A program made the translations under genes and the position numbers. This document shows, in pieces, positions 1-8,624 of a stretch of DNA of 64,000 nt (position 1 is its first letter; every line of letters starts with the position of its first letter). The notes beneath the pieces were generated by a model that saw nothing but the letters and a program-made list of their open reading frames with translations, ran no database searches and was not told the origin of the DNA. Source of the stretch: Bordetella holmesii ATCC 51541 (GTDB lineage: Bacteria; Pseudomonadota; Gammaproteobacteria; Burkholderiales; Burkholderiaceae_B); NCBI GenBank assembly GCA_000612485.1, contig CP007494.1, positions 2,542,001-2,606,000 of the forward strand. Reading direction: 5' to 3'.

Positions 1-243
1 ATCGCTGCTGTCGAGCAGGATGCCGTCAAGCGCGTAATGCCCGTCCTGACTGACCGCGACCTCCAGCATGGCAGGCGGCTGCATGACGTCGGCCTGGGCC
101 TGGGGCAGGGTGATTTGTAACTGGCTATAGCGGGCGAAGGTGGTCGTCGCGGCCAGAAAGATCAGCATGACCAGAAGAACGTCGATGAGCGGAATGAAAT
201 TTATGTCTAGCTCATCTTGCGAGCCCCGGCGGCGGAAATTCAT
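1..243 (-). CDS. exbD: ExbD/TolR family biopolymer transport protein (partial)
   Basis: The minus strand reads an 81-residue N-terminus that leaves the window at base 1. After a short basic start (MNFRRRGSQ) comes DELDINFIPLIDVLLVMLIF, the ExbD/TolR pattern in which the membrane helix carries the conserved Asp of the proton path; the rest is the start of the periplasmic domain. ExbD works with ExbB to couple proton motive force to TonB-dependent outer-membrane uptake. Its ATG overlaps the exbB stop as ATGA, so the two are translationally coupled. In related betaproteobacteria this pair usually precedes lpxK and kdsB, which would lie off the left edge. Confidence 0.9.
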   Translation of the reverse strand, partial: MNFRRRGSQDELDINFIPLIDVLLVMLIFLAATTTFARYSQLQITLPQAQADVMQPPAMLEVAVSQDGHYALDGILLDSSD

Positions 244-836
244 GACCGAACTCCGCGAGCCAGCCGGGCCGCCGCCTGCTCCATGGCATTCATGTAGTTG
301 TCCACACGACTGCGAAAATAGCGGTGGGCGATCATGGTGGGAATCGCGATGAGAATGCCAAAGCCGGTGTTGTATAAGGCGACCGAAATGCCATGGGCCA
401 ACTGCGCCGGGTCGGCGCTGCCCGGGTTGTAAGCACCGAAGATTTCTATCATGCCCACTACGGTGCCGAACAGACCCATCAGCGGGGCGACCATGGCGAT
501 GGTGCCGATGGCCGGAATGTAACGATAGAGTTCCTGGGCCACGCCTTGCCCGACGACTTCCACCGCATCGCGCTGTGCCTCGCGAGAGTCATGCCGGGTG
601 CGCAGCACTTCGGCCAGAATACGGCCAAAGGGGGAGTTGCGCTCCAGGCGTGCAAAGGCTTCCGGGCTTTCGTCATGGTTGCGCAGCATGTCATTGACCT
701 GCTCGGTCAGGCCGCGCGGCATCACGTGCGCGCGGCGCAAGGACAGCAACCTTTCGAGGATGAGGGCCAGCCCGAAGATGGAGGTCGCCAGCAAGGGCCA
801 GATCGGCCAGCCGGCATCGCGCAAAAGGGATAGCAA
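240..836 (-). CDS. exbB: MotA/TolQ/ExbB proton channel protein
   Basis: A 198-residue inner-membrane protein starting LLSLLRDAGWPIWPLLATS, with three membrane segments (about residues 8-28, 105-130 and 150-172) and the family block GTIAMVAPLMGLFGTVVGMI followed by GISVALYNTGFGILIAIPT. It forms the proton channel with ExbD for TonB-dependent transport. The open frame continues upstream to 986, but I chose the TTG at 836 because AGGAG lies nine bases before it and the family begins at this point; the longer N-terminus looks non-coding. It is followed directly by exbD with an ATGA overlap. Confidence 0.88.
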   Translation of the reverse strand: MLSLLRDAGWPIWPLLATSIFGLALILERLLSLRRAHVMPRGLTEQVNDMLRNHDESPEAFARLERNSPFGRILAEVLRTRHDSREAQRDAVEVVGQGVAQELYRYIPAIGTIAMVAPLMGLFGTVVGMIEIFGAYNPGSADPAQLAHGISVALYNTGFGILIAIPTMIAHRYFRSRVDNYMNAMEQAAARLARGVRS

Positions 837-937
837 GACGGAGTGCTCCTGTGGTCGCGGCCAGCTCGCCGCAAGGCGTTCAAGGCCGCAATGTAACGGT
901 CGGCTGGCCTGAGTGGCAAGTCTCAGGAGCGCCCAAT

Positions 938-960
938 CTATCCACAGTTTTTGTGGATAA
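938..960. promoter_or_regulatory. Convergent DnaA-box-like pair upstream of exbB
   Basis: TGTGGATAA at 952-960 is the exact complement of the DnaA-box consensus TTATCCACA, and CTATCCACA at 938-946 faces it with one mismatch; five bases separate them. Together they make an 8-bp perfect inverted repeat with a GTTTT centre. The pair lies in the roughly 340-bp gap between the divergent exbB and xseA genes, so it could be a DnaA-responsive operator or only a hairpin. No AT-rich unwinding element or dnaA/dnaN genes are near, so it is not an origin. Confidence 0.45.
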
Positions 961-1176
961 TTCTGTGCAAAACTTCCAGGAAACACACGCCGGCCTTGGG
1001 TTTAGGGTGGTTTGCTCCCCTTTTGCGCAATGTGGGGTTGGTGTTAAACCCATATAAATCAAAGGCTTGTACGGGTGCGTAAGGCGCTCCGGGCAGCCGG
1101 CAGGCAGACCGGGATTGCGCTATCATGCGAGCCCGCAATTTCAAGCCCTGTGGACACATTTGGCGCTCAAAGCCCC

Positions 1177-2535
1177 ATGACAATTGGATTTGCTGTCAAA
1201 GATGACGTATTTGCGCGGGATATCTTCTCGGTTGCCCAGCTAAACCAAGCAGTGGGGCAGTTGTTGGAGCGCGAGATCCCTCCGATCTGGGTGCGCGGGG
1301 AGGTCTCGAACTTCACCCAGGCCGCATCCGGGCATTGGTACTTCACGCTCAAAGACGCTCGCGCCGGCGTGCGTACGGTCATGTTCCGCAGCCGGGCAGC
1401 AGCGGTCGGGTTCGTGCCGCGCGCGGGAGACGAGGTGGAGGTGCGCGCACGCGTGTCGCTCTACGAGCCGCGGGGTGATTTTCAGCTTCAGGCCGACGCC
1501 ATGCGTCGGGCCGGCGTGGGCAATTTGTATGAAGCGTTTTTGCGCCTGAAGGACAAGCTGGCTGCCGAAGGTTTATTCGACCCGCAGCGCAAGCGCAGCC
1601 CGTTGCGGCTGCCGCGCGCCATCGGGGTGGTCACCTCTTTGCACGCGGCTGCATTGCGTGACGTGCTCTCCGCGCTGGCGCGGCGCGCGCCGCAGGTCGG
1701 TGTCATCGTCTATCCGGCTCCGGTGCAGGGCGCCGATGCTGCCGCGCGGCTGACCAGTCAGGTCAGGGCGGCCAGCGCCCGCCGGGAAGTCGACACCTTG
1801 TTGCTGGTGCGTGGCGGAGGCAGTATCGAGGATCTGTGGAGCTTCAACGATGAGGACCTGGCCCGCGCCGTGGCCGAGTGCGCCATACCAGTAATCACGG
1901 GCGTTGGCCATGAAACCGACTTCACGATCGCGGACTTTGTCGCCGACGTCAGGGCGCCCACGCCCACTGCGGCGGCCGAGCTGGCGTGCGTTCCCCGCGC
2001 TGACCTGCTGGCTGCGCTGGGCCACGTGACCACGCGGCTGGCGCGCGCACAACAGCGCCGACTGGACCAGGCAGGGCAGCGTCTTGACCGATTGAGTGCC
2101 CAACTGATTTCGCCTGCGCAGCGCGTGGCGAATCAGCGGGAGCGTCTCAATACCTTGCGGCACAGGCTCGCCTCGGCTGCCAAGCGTCCGCTGTCCTTGA
2201 GCGACGCCCGCCTGAGCATTCTTACCCAGCGCCTGGCCCGGCGCGCGCCGCAGATGGCGCGCAGCCTCGATCGGGTGCAAGGGCTGACGCAACGGCTGGC
2301 TCGCGGCCAGCAGGCTTTGCTGGCAGAGCGGCGTGCACGTTTACTGGCCTTGGCGGCGCAGTTGCGCGCTCTTGACCCTGAAAATACCTTGGCTCGTGGC
2401 TATGCGATAGTGCGTGATGCGCAGGGTCAGGTCATCAGCCAGGCCGGCGCGCTGGCGGTGGGTGCGGCTGTGAGCATAGATCTGGCTCATGGCCGGGTCG
2501 GCGCCGACATCACGAGCATTGAATCCAGCCGTTAA
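1177..2535 (+). CDS. xseA: Exodeoxyribonuclease VII large subunit
   Basis: A 452-residue cytoplasmic protein. The N-terminal OB-fold spans roughly residues 10-105 ([38 protein letters not shown]), followed by the catalytic domain with [39 protein letters not shown] and [20 protein letters not shown], then a coiled-coil region and the C-terminal [10 protein letters not shown] motif. With XseB it degrades single-stranded DNA to oligonucleotides. The frame is open upstream to 1075, but the ATG at 1177 gives the usual length, and the extra 34 residues are not family-like. Length and motifs indicate an intact gene. Confidence 0.93.
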   Translation: MTIGFAVKDDVFARDIFSVAQLNQAVGQLLEREIPPIWVRGEVSNFTQAASGHWYFTLKDARAGVRTVMFRSRAAAVGFVPRAGDEVEVRARVSLYEPRGDFQLQADAMRRAGVGNLYEAFLRLKDKLAAEGLFDPQRKRSPLRLPRAIGVVTSLHAAALRDVLSALARRAPQVGVIVYPAPVQGADAAARLTSQVRAASARREVDTLLLVRGGGSIEDLWSFNDEDLARAVAECAIPVITGVGHETDFTIADFVADVRAPTPTAAAELACVPRADLLAALGHVTTRLARAQQRRLDQAGQRLDRLSAQLISPAQRVANQRERLNTLRHRLASAAKRPLSLSDARLSILTQRLARRAPQMARSLDRVQGLTQRLARGQQALLAERRARLLALAAQLRALDPENTLARGYAIVRDAQGQVISQAGALAVGAAVSIDLAHGRVGADITSIESSR

Positions 2536-2628
2536 CCCTGGCTTTTGCCCGGGTTGAGGCGATACCCCCGAGAAGAGCCGATACAATCATCTGGTTTGAT
2601 CGTGCATTCAACAAAGAAGGAATCGACT

Positions 2629-3207
2629 ATGGCACATACTCTTCCCCCTCTGCCTTACGCGATGGACGCGCTGGCTCCGCGCATCTCCAAGGAAACGCTG
2701 GAGTACCACTACGGCAAGCACCATCAGACTTACGTCACCAATCTGAACAACCTGATCGCCGGCACCGAGTTTGAAAACGCGTCGCTCGAAGACATCGTCA
2801 AGAAGTCGTCTGGTGGCATTTTCAACAACGCCGCCCAGGTCTGGAATCACACGTTCTACTGGAACAGCCTCTCGCCCAACGGCGGCGGCGAACCCTGTAG
2901 CACGCTGACCGAGGCCATCAATGCCAAGTGGGGCAGCCTCGACGCGTTCAAGGAAGCCTTCAATAAGTCGGCTGCCGGCAACTTCGGTTCGGGTTGGACC
3001 TGGCTGGTCAAGAAGGCCGACGGTTCGCTGGATATCGTCAACACCAGCAACGCCGCCACGCCCTTGACCACGACCGACAAGCCGTTGCTGACCTGTGATG
3101 TCTGGGAACACGCCTACTACATCGACTATCGCAACGCTCGTCCCAAGTACCTGGAGAACTTCTGGGCACTGGTGAACTGGGAATTTGCGGCGAAGAACTT
3201 CGCCTGA
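2629..3207 (+). CDS. sodB: Superoxide dismutase (Fe type)
   Basis: 192 residues, the normal size for an iron superoxide dismutase. It begins [20 protein letters not shown]; metal ligands appear as His27 (EYHYGKHH), His74 (WNHTFYW) and Asp157/His161 ([11 protein letters not shown]). It dismutates superoxide to peroxide and oxygen in the cytoplasm. The ATG at 2629 is preceded by an AAGAAGG ribosome binding site; the longer upstream reading is not SOD sequence. Iron rather than manganese is inferred from the overall SodB-like N-terminus and the [12 protein letters not shown] block. A rho-independent terminator follows directly. Confidence 0.95.
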   Translation: MAHTLPPLPYAMDALAPRISKETLEYHYGKHHQTYVTNLNNLIAGTEFENASLEDIVKKSSGGIFNNAAQVWNHTFYWNSLSPNGGGEPCSTLTEAINAKWGSLDAFKEAFNKSAAGNFGSGWTWLVKKADGSLDIVNTSNAATPLTTTDKPLLTCDVWEHAYYIDYRNARPKYLENFWALVNWEFAAKNFA

Positions 3208-3244
3208 GAGGCATACGGCGCGCCTGGCGCGCCTTGCACGATCG

Positions 3245-3270
3245 AGACCCGGCTGTAAGCCGGGTTTTTT
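3245..3270 (+). terminator. Rho-independent terminator of sodB
   Basis: A 7-bp stem (ACCCGGC 3247-3253 with GCCGGGT 3259-3265) and a run of Ts through 3270, 40 bases after the sodB stop. Confidence 0.9.
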
Positions 3271-3331
3271 GTTGTGCGCCGGTGGGTTATCAGGTTGGTG
3301 TTACGTTGGCGGTGCTGACCTGCCCCCAGAT

Positions 3332-4204
3332 TTAGTACGGCACCGACATAGAGCCCAGGGGTAAAAGACCTTCTTTCTGATGAGCCTGCACGAATTGCGC
3401 CGGCGTTAAATATCCGAGCGCGCTGTGAGGCCGATCGGTGTTGTACTCGACTCGCCAGTTTTCGATCAAGCTTTTAGCCTGTCGCAGGGACAAGAACCAG
3501 TGCTCGTTAAGGCATTCGTCGCGGAACTTGCCGTTGAAACTTTCGATATAAGCGTTCTCCACCGGCTTACCCGGCCGAATAAACGACAGCTTTACGCCTG
3601 CTTGGTAGGCCCAGGCGTCCAAGGCTCTTCCGGCGAACTCTGGCCCGTTGTCCACGGTAATAGATCGCGGCAGGCCACGCATCTCCGCCAGCCGTTGCAG
3701 CACCATGGCAACACGCAGTCCCGGCAACGACGTATCGACCTCGATGGCCAGGCATTCGCGAGTGTAGTCATCGACGATAGTCAAACAGCGGAATCGGCGG
3801 CCATAGGCTAGGCCGTCGGCCACAAAGTCCATTGACCAACTCTGATTCGGCGCGATTGCCGCTGGGCGAACCACGCGCTCGGTCGCCGCGATTCGCTTAC
3901 GCTTTCGTTTTCGCACGCTTAACCCTGCCAGACTGTACAGCCGCCAGATTCGCTTGTGATTTGCTTGCCAGCCTTCGCGACGTAAGAGCACATGGATCCT
4001 CCGATAGCCGTAGCGTCGTTTCGCCACTGCCATCTCTTTCATGCGCTCGGTCAGCGCAGCATCGCCTGAGCGTGTGCTCTCGTAGGCAAACAGCGACCGC
4101 GAAATTCCTACCAGCCCACAGGCCCGGGTAACACCCATGCTGCGCTCGGTCATTAATGTCCTGACCGCCTCGCGTTTGGCCTGCGGGCTGACTACTTTCG
4201 GCTT
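3332..4204 (-). CDS. IS3-family transposase OrfB (DDE domain)
   Basis: The integrase-like half of the transposase. A HTH_21-type segment (TERMKEMAVAKRRYGYRRIH) precedes the rve core, where QSWSMDFVADGL, ITVDNGPEF and the conserved Glu in NAYIESFNGKFRDECLNEHW supply the DDE residues; it ends with the typical RPHSALGYLTP. It has no good start of its own and lies -1 relative to orfA, so it is expected as an OrfAB fusion by programmed -1 frameshifting near the orfA stop; the listed 5' end marks that overlap, not a start codon. Confidence 0.88.
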   Translation of the reverse strand, partial: KPKVVSPQAKREAVRTLMTERSMGVTRACGLVGISRSLFAYESTRSGDAALTERMKEMAVAKRRYGYRRIHVLLRREGWQANHKRIWRLYSLAGLSVRKRKRKRIAATERVVRPAAIAPNQSWSMDFVADGLAYGRRFRCLTIVDDYTRECLAIEVDTSLPGLRVAMVLQRLAEMRGLPRSITVDNGPEFAGRALDAWAYQAGVKLSFIRPGKPVENAYIESFNGKFRDECLNEHWFLSLRQAKSLIENWRVEYNTDRPHSALGYLTPAQFVQAHQKEGLLPLGSMSVPY

Positions 4205-4458
4205 AGCAGATCCTGAAGCGCCGCCTTGTCCAGCATCGACTCGGCCAACAGCTTCTTGAGCTTGTTGTTCTCCTGCTCCAGCTCCTTGAGCCTCTGAGCG
4301 TCCGACACCGTCATGCCACCGAACTTCGCCTTCCAGTTGTAGTACGTTGCCTCGGAGATTCCGTGCTTGCGGCACAACTCTGCGGGCTTGGCACCTGCAT
4401 CGGCTTCCTTGAGCACGCCGATGATTTGCTCTTCCGTAAATCGTTTCTTCATTGCCAT
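4192..4458 (-). CDS. IS3-family transposase OrfA (HTH protein)
   Basis: 88 residues starting MAMKKRFTEEQIIGVLKEAD, with a helix-turn-helix (AELCRKHGISEATYYNWKAK) and a leucine-zipper-like C-terminal coiled coil (LKELEQENNKLKKLLAESML). It binds the element ends and regulates transposition. It is identical in protein sequence to the copy at 63539. Its stop lies inside the overlap with orfB. Confidence 0.9.
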   Translation of the reverse strand: MAMKKRFTEEQIIGVLKEADAGAKPAELCRKHGISEATYYNWKAKFGGMTVSDAQRLKELEQENNKLKKLLAESMLDKAALQDLLSRK

Positions 4459-4512
4459 TCCTTTGGGAACGGACTCTACATCGATTTCGTACTAATCACG
4501 GGGAGCAGGTCA

Positions 4513-5781
4513 GCCCTGGTTTCGATGGGATTCGCGCTTATGGCTGATAAGGCGCTGGAATGGAACCGGCATTGGACCAGCACTCATGGAATGCTAGCTC
4601 TCGTAGTGCTGCCTTGCGCGCTCGCGGCCTTACGTTGGCTGACCCTGCGCGTTGCGCCTCAGGCGGCCGGCAGCGGGATTCCCCAGGTTATTGCCGCCTT
4701 GTCCATGCCTCCGGGGCCGGCCCAGCACCGCCTGGTTTCGCTGCGGCAAACCCTCTGGAAGATCCCCCTCACTTTCTGCGCCATGTTGGCCGGCGCCTCC
4801 GTGGGCCGCGAAGGGCCTTCCGTGCAGGTGGGCGCGGCGGTGATGCTGGCGTGGGGCAATCTCTGCCGGCGATTGGGCTTGCGCATGCGTGGTTTCCACA
4901 CGCAGGAGTTGATCGCAGCAGGGGCAGCAGGAGGGCTGGCTGCGGCGTTCAACGCGCCCTTGGCCGGGGTGATTTTCGCCATCGAGGAACTTGGCCGCGG
5001 CACCGGGCTGCGCTGGCAGCGGCTCGTGCTGCTGGGCGTGTTGGCCTGCGGTTTCATGGTGGTGGCGCTGGCCGGCAACAATCCCTATTTTGGTGTGTTC
5101 GGCGCCGGGTCGCTGTCCGAAAACATGGTGTGGTGGGTCGTCGCCTGCGGGCTTTTGAATGGTTGCCTGGGTGGCATCTTCGCACGCCTGCTCGGCAAGG
5201 GACTGCCAGGCGTCTTGCCTGTGCACTGGCGAGAGTCCGTGCGCCGCCGCCCGGTGATGGCGGCCTTCGGGCTTGGTTTGGTCGTCGCCCTGATCGGGGT
5301 GACCAGCGCCGGCGCCACCTATGGCACGGGTTACGAAACGGCAGCAGTGCTGTTGGGTGGCGAAGGTCAGGCCCCGGCAGGTTTTGGCCTGTCCAAGCTG
5401 GCCGCCACGGTGGCTTCCTATTGGGCGGGCATTCCGGGCGGCATCTTCACGCCCGCCCTGACCACCGGTGCCGGTCTGGGGCATCAATTGTGGCTGTGGA
5501 CGGGTGGCTCGGTCGACGGCCGGGTGCTGGTGCTGATCTCGATGGCGGCCTTTCTGGCGGCCGCCACGCAGGCCCCCCTGACCGCCAGTGTGGTCGTGAT
5601 GGAAATGACCGGCAGCCAGCCCATGCTGTTCTGGTTGCTGGCCGGCTCGCTGTTGGCCTCGGTGGTCTCCCGCCAGTTCTGCCCGCAGCCTTTCTATCAT
5701 TTTTCCGCAGGCCGCTTTCGCCGGGCTGCGCTGCAGGAGGTCTCTCGCGCGGCGCCTTCAGCGGATTCGTCCAGGGGTTAG
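4513..5781 (+). pseudogene. ClC-type chloride channel/antiporter, 5'-truncated by IS copy 1
   Basis: The frame continues out of the IS end and encodes about 420 residues of a ClC protein. Hallmarks are present: GSGIPQV (selectivity filter start), GREGPSVQVG with the gating Glu, FNAPLAGVIFAIEEL and AGIPGGIFTPAL. The first membrane helices and the start codon are missing; nothing resembling them lies left of the IS, so the 5' part was removed, not just displaced by 1.2 kb. An ATG inside the IS is in frame (4363), so a chimeric protein could in principle be made, but it would lack helices A/B. ClC proteins exchange chloride and protons in the inner membrane. Confidence 0.88.
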
Positions 5782-5884
5782 ACAGCGTCCGTTCCCTGGA
5801 CACCTGTGGCTGCACCGGGATGGCGCAGGAGACGCTGCGGTAACATGGCCGTAACCTTCTTCACTCATCCAATTCTGACGAGCC

Positions 5885-7090
5885 ATGACCCAGCAAGCTT
5901 TTATCTGCGATGCGATCCGTACTCCTTTTGGCCGCTATGGTGGCGCTTTGTCGTCGGTACGTGCCGACGACCTGGCTGCTATCCCGATCAAGGCATTGAT
6001 GGCACGTAATCCCAATGTGCGTTGGGAAGAGATCGACGACATCATTTTCGGCTGCGCCAATCAGGCCGGTGAAGACAACCGCAACGTGGCTCGCATGGCC
6101 TCGTTGCTGGCCGGCCTGCCCATCGAAGTGGCGGGTGCGACCATCAATCGCCTGTGCGGATCGGGCCTGGATGCGATCGGTACTGCTTCGCGCGCCATCC
6201 GCGCCGGTGAAGCTGGCCTTATGCTGGCCGGCGGGGTGGAGAGCATGAGCCGAGCTCCGTTTGTCATGGGCAAGGCCGACAGCGCGTTTTCGCGCAGCGC
6301 CGCCATTTATGACACCACCATTGGCTGGCGCTTCATCAACAAACTGATGAAAGCCCAATATGGTGTGGACTCGATGCCCGAAACGGCCGAGAACGTGGCC
6401 GATGATTACAAGGTTTCACGCGCCGATCAGGATAAGTTTGCGCTGGCCAGCCAGCAAAAGACCGCTCGTGCGCAACAGGCAGGGTATTTCGACGCCGAGA
6501 TCACGCCGGTATCCATTCCGCAGAAAAAGGGCGATGCCCTGATCGTGGATAAGGATGAACACCCCCGTGAAACGACCTTGGAGTCGCTGGCCAAGCTAAA
6601 AGGCGTGGTGCGCGAGGGTGGCAGTGTCACCGCGGGTAACGCTTCCGGCGTCAATGACGGCGCCGTTGCGCTCTTGCTGGCCGACGAGAAGGCCGCCGCT
6701 CGCCACGGTCTGACGCCGCGCGCTCGTGTCGTGGGCATGGCTACTGCCGGTGTGGCGCCGCGCATCATGGGTATGGGGCCAGCGCCGGCCACCCGCAAGG
6801 TGTTGGCGCAAACCGGCCTGACGCTGGCGCAGATGGATGTCATCGAACTGAATGAGGCTTTTGCCGCACAAGGTCTGGCCGTGTTGCGGGATCTGGGCAT
6901 CGCCGATGACGATGCTCGCGTCAACCCCAATGGGGGCGCCATTGCGCTGGGCCATCCTCTGGGCGCCAGTGGTGCCCGCTTGGCGACGACCGCCATCAAT
7001 CAGTTGCATCGTACCGGGGGCCGCTATGCCCTGTGCACCATGTGCATTGGCGTGGGTCAAGGAATTGCGCTGATCATCGAGCGCGTCTGA
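5885..7090 (+). CDS. pcaF: 3-oxoadipyl-CoA thiolase
   Basis: 401 residues. MTQQAFICDAIRTPFGRYGG and the DDIIFGCANQAGEDNRNVAR block are typical of beta-ketoadipyl-CoA thiolase. The acyl-accepting Cys91 lies in INRLCGSGLDAI, the His in NGGAIALGHPLGASG, and the second Cys (about 387) in CTMCIGVGQG. It cleaves 3-oxoadipyl-CoA to succinyl-CoA and acetyl-CoA, the last step of aromatic-acid degradation by the beta-ketoadipate route. No other pca genes are in the window, so the assignment over a generic acetyl-CoA acetyltransferase rests on the protein sequence. A terminator follows. Confidence 0.9.
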   Translation: MTQQAFICDAIRTPFGRYGGALSSVRADDLAAIPIKALMARNPNVRWEEIDDIIFGCANQAGEDNRNVARMASLLAGLPIEVAGATINRLCGSGLDAIGTASRAIRAGEAGLMLAGGVESMSRAPFVMGKADSAFSRSAAIYDTTIGWRFINKLMKAQYGVDSMPETAENVADDYKVSRADQDKFALASQQKTARAQQAGYFDAEITPVSIPQKKGDALIVDKDEHPRETTLESLAKLKGVVREGGSVTAGNASGVNDGAVALLLADEKAAARHGLTPRARVVGMATAGVAPRIMGMGPAPATRKVLAQTGLTLAQMDVIELNEAFAAQGLAVLRDLGIADDDARVNPNGGAIALGHPLGASGARLATTAINQLHRTGGRYALCTMCIGVGQGIALIIERV

Positions 7091-7107
7091 CGTAGACTCG
7101 GCCACAG

Positions 7108-7137
7108 AAAACAGGGATTCGTTGAACCCCTGTTTTT
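7108..7137 (+). terminator. Terminator after pcaF
   Basis: AACAGGG-type stem (7109-7116 with 7128-7135) ending in a T-tract, located between the convergent pcaF and DUF192 genes. The A-run on the other side may let it serve both directions. Confidence 0.8.
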
Positions 7138-7153
7138 CAGCTGTCATGGACGA

Positions 7154-7603
7154 TCATGGCAAGCCGTCGATCTTCGCGCCCGCTTTGACGCCTCGTTGGG
7201 CAAACCAGCCCTGGCTCATTTCCAGCGCATAGCGCACGGGTTTGCGCGAGCAATGCGGATCATCGGTCTGCGGTGCCATGTCTTCGATGTTGGAAATCGT
7301 GCCATCATCTGCGATGAAGGCAATCGACAGCGGCAGCGGTGTGTTGCGCATCCAGAAGCACTGCAGGTCTGGCTCTTCAAAGACAAACAGCATCGCGCTG
7401 TTGCCAGGCAGCTCTTGGCGATTCATCAGCCCGACGCGGCGTTTGGCATCGGTGTCGGCAACTTCGGCCTGGATGACATGAATGCCAGTCGACAACTGCG
7501 TGGTTGGCAGGGTGTCCTGTTTGGGGCCGGCAGCCATGGCGATGAAGGGAGAGATGGCCAGGGCGAGCGCAGCGGGGCGAAGAAAGGCGGAGAAGATCTG
7601 CAT
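7154..7603 (-). CDS. Exported DUF192 family protein
   Basis: 149 residues with a signal peptide (MQIFSAFLRPAALALAISPF, cleavage near AMAA-GP). The mature part carries DUF192 hallmarks: VADTDAKRRVGLMNRQELP, MLFVFEEPDLQCFWMRNTPLPLSIAFI and VRYALEMSQGWFAQRGVKAG. The family is a small periplasmic or secreted beta-rich domain of unknown biochemical role. I start at the ATG at 7603, which places the signal peptide correctly; a TTG nine bases upstream is possible. It is convergent with pcaF. Confidence 0.85.
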   Translation of the reverse strand: MQIFSAFLRPAALALAISPFIAMAAGPKQDTLPTTQLSTGIHVIQAEVADTDAKRRVGLMNRQELPGNSAMLFVFEEPDLQCFWMRNTPLPLSIAFIADDGTISNIEDMAPQTDDPHCSRKPVRYALEMSQGWFAQRGVKAGAKIDGLP

Positions 7604-7683
7604 GTACGGCAATAGAGGGGCGGCGGATGACGGCTATGGTACCCCCAACTGCAGCGCGCCGGCAGCGACACTGCCGGCAAACG

Positions 7684-7707
7684 AAAAGACGGAGCCCTAT
7701 GGCTCCG
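7684..7707 (-). terminator. Terminator of the cold-shock gene
   Basis: On the minus strand a 7-bp stem (CGGAGCC / GGCTCCG, 7690-7696 with 7701-7707) is followed by TCTTTT, 29 bases after the cold-shock gene stop. Confidence 0.8.
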
Positions 7708-7735
7708 CCTTCATAATATCGGCTGCCAGCCTTTC

Positions 7736-7981
7736 TCAGGCCGACGTAATATTGAGTGCTTGCTTGCCTTTCGGACCCTGGATAGTCTCGAAAGCGACTT
7801 TCTGGCCTTCCTTGAGGGTTTTGAAACCGTTCATCTGGATAGACGAAAAATGCGCGAAAAGATCTTCTCCGCCATCATCGGGTGTAATGAAGCCAAAACC
7901 TTTCGCGTCGTTGAACCATTTGACGGTTCCGGTAGATTTTGGATTGTCCCCTTGGACGGCGGTTGCGGTCATGTCAGACAT
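7736..7981 (-). CDS. Cold-shock domain protein (CspA family)
   Basis: 81 residues. The single cold-shock domain has RNP1 (KGFGFITP) and RNP2 (DLFAHFS), and starts [15 protein letters not shown]. It binds single-stranded RNA/DNA and is thought to melt RNA secondary structure. I use the ATG at 7981, which has AGAGGC upstream; an ATG nine bases downstream is an alternative. It carries about 12 extra residues before the domain compared with a minimal Csp. It is transcribed divergently from clpS, with a 224-bp gap. Confidence 0.9.
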   Translation of the reverse strand: MSDMTATAVQGDNPKSTGTVKWFNDAKGFGFITPDDGGEDLFAHFSSIQMNGFKTLKEGQKVAFETIQGPKGKQALNITSA

Positions 7982-8205
7982 GCGGACTGCCTCTTTTGAA
8001 TCGTATGTTGGACGAAGGGGCTTCGGCCTGACCTGATGCCCATCCGGGAACGGTTGCCTTGACAAACAAGCATGAAGGCCTCCGATTGCATGGATAATGC
8101 GCCCCTTTTCTTTCTGGCGTCAAGTATGGAAACTACGCATGTCTGCGTGTAATTTTGAGTAAGTCTGACGTGAATATTTGGCCGATTAAATAGAATAGCC
8201 GCCCT

Positions 8206-8520
8206 ATGAGTTCAACCTTGGATTCGCAGCACGATGTGGTAGTCGAGAAGCAGCCGGCGCGTACTGCTCCGCCGCCGATGTACCAGGTCGTACTGCTTAA
8301 TGACGATTACACCCCGATGGAGTTCGTGGTGAAGGTTTTGCAGAAGTTTTTCGGCAAAAATCAGGAAGAAGCCACACGGATCATGCTCCAGGTCCATCAC
8401 GAGGGCAGAGGCATCTGCGGCGTCTATCCGCGTGATTTGGCCGCTACGCGTATCGCGCAGGTGGCGCAGTATGCGCGTGCCAAACAGCATCCTCTGCAGT
8501 GCATCATGGAACCCGTTTAG
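8206..8520 (+). CDS. clpS: ATP-dependent Clp protease adaptor ClpS
   Basis: 104 residues with the conserved [22 protein letters not shown] block that binds N-degron substrates and docks on the ClpA N-domain, and a disordered N-terminal tail. It delivers N-end-rule substrates to ClpAP. clpA normally follows directly; here it starts 7.4 kb downstream at 15927, with the alpha-2-macroglobulin/pbpC pair in between. The gene looks intact. Confidence 0.93.
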   Translation: MSSTLDSQHDVVVEKQPARTAPPPMYQVVLLNDDYTPMEFVVKVLQKFFGKNQEEATRIMLQVHHEGRGICGVYPRDLAATRIAQVAQYARAKQHPLQCIMEPV

Positions 8521-8624
8521 TCACCGATCGCGGGGCCCACCGCCCGGTGGCTGTCCTAAAAAAGTAAGGCCGTTGCGGCCAGCATCCTGGCGGCTGTCAA
8601 CGACGTAGCAGCTAGAGGTGCGCC

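Larger units (their letters stand above)
3316..4512 (-). mobile_element. IS3-family (IS407-like) insertion sequence, copy 1
   Basis: A 1197-bp element read on the minus strand, bounded by imperfect inverted repeats starting TGACCTGC (left TGACCTGCCCCCAGATTTAG, right complement TGACCTGCTCCCCGTGATTA). It encodes orfA and orfB in overlapping frames. The same element occurs in opposite orientation at 63485. The flanks do not show a target duplication (GTGC left, GCCC right), and the gene on its right, a ClC channel, has lost its 5' end with no counterpart on the left. A deletion or rearrangement next to this copy is therefore likely. The IS407 subgroup call rests on OrfA/OrfB sequence style. Confidence 0.9.

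Noticed and set aside
938..960. Replication origin
   Set aside because: Only two DnaA boxes, no AT-rich unwinding region and no dnaA/dnaN/gidA nearby.
4363..5781. Single open frame spanning the IS end and the ClC gene
   Set aside because: It is a chimera: the first 50 codons are IS3-family DNA read antisense and the rest is a truncated ClC. Not a native gene start.
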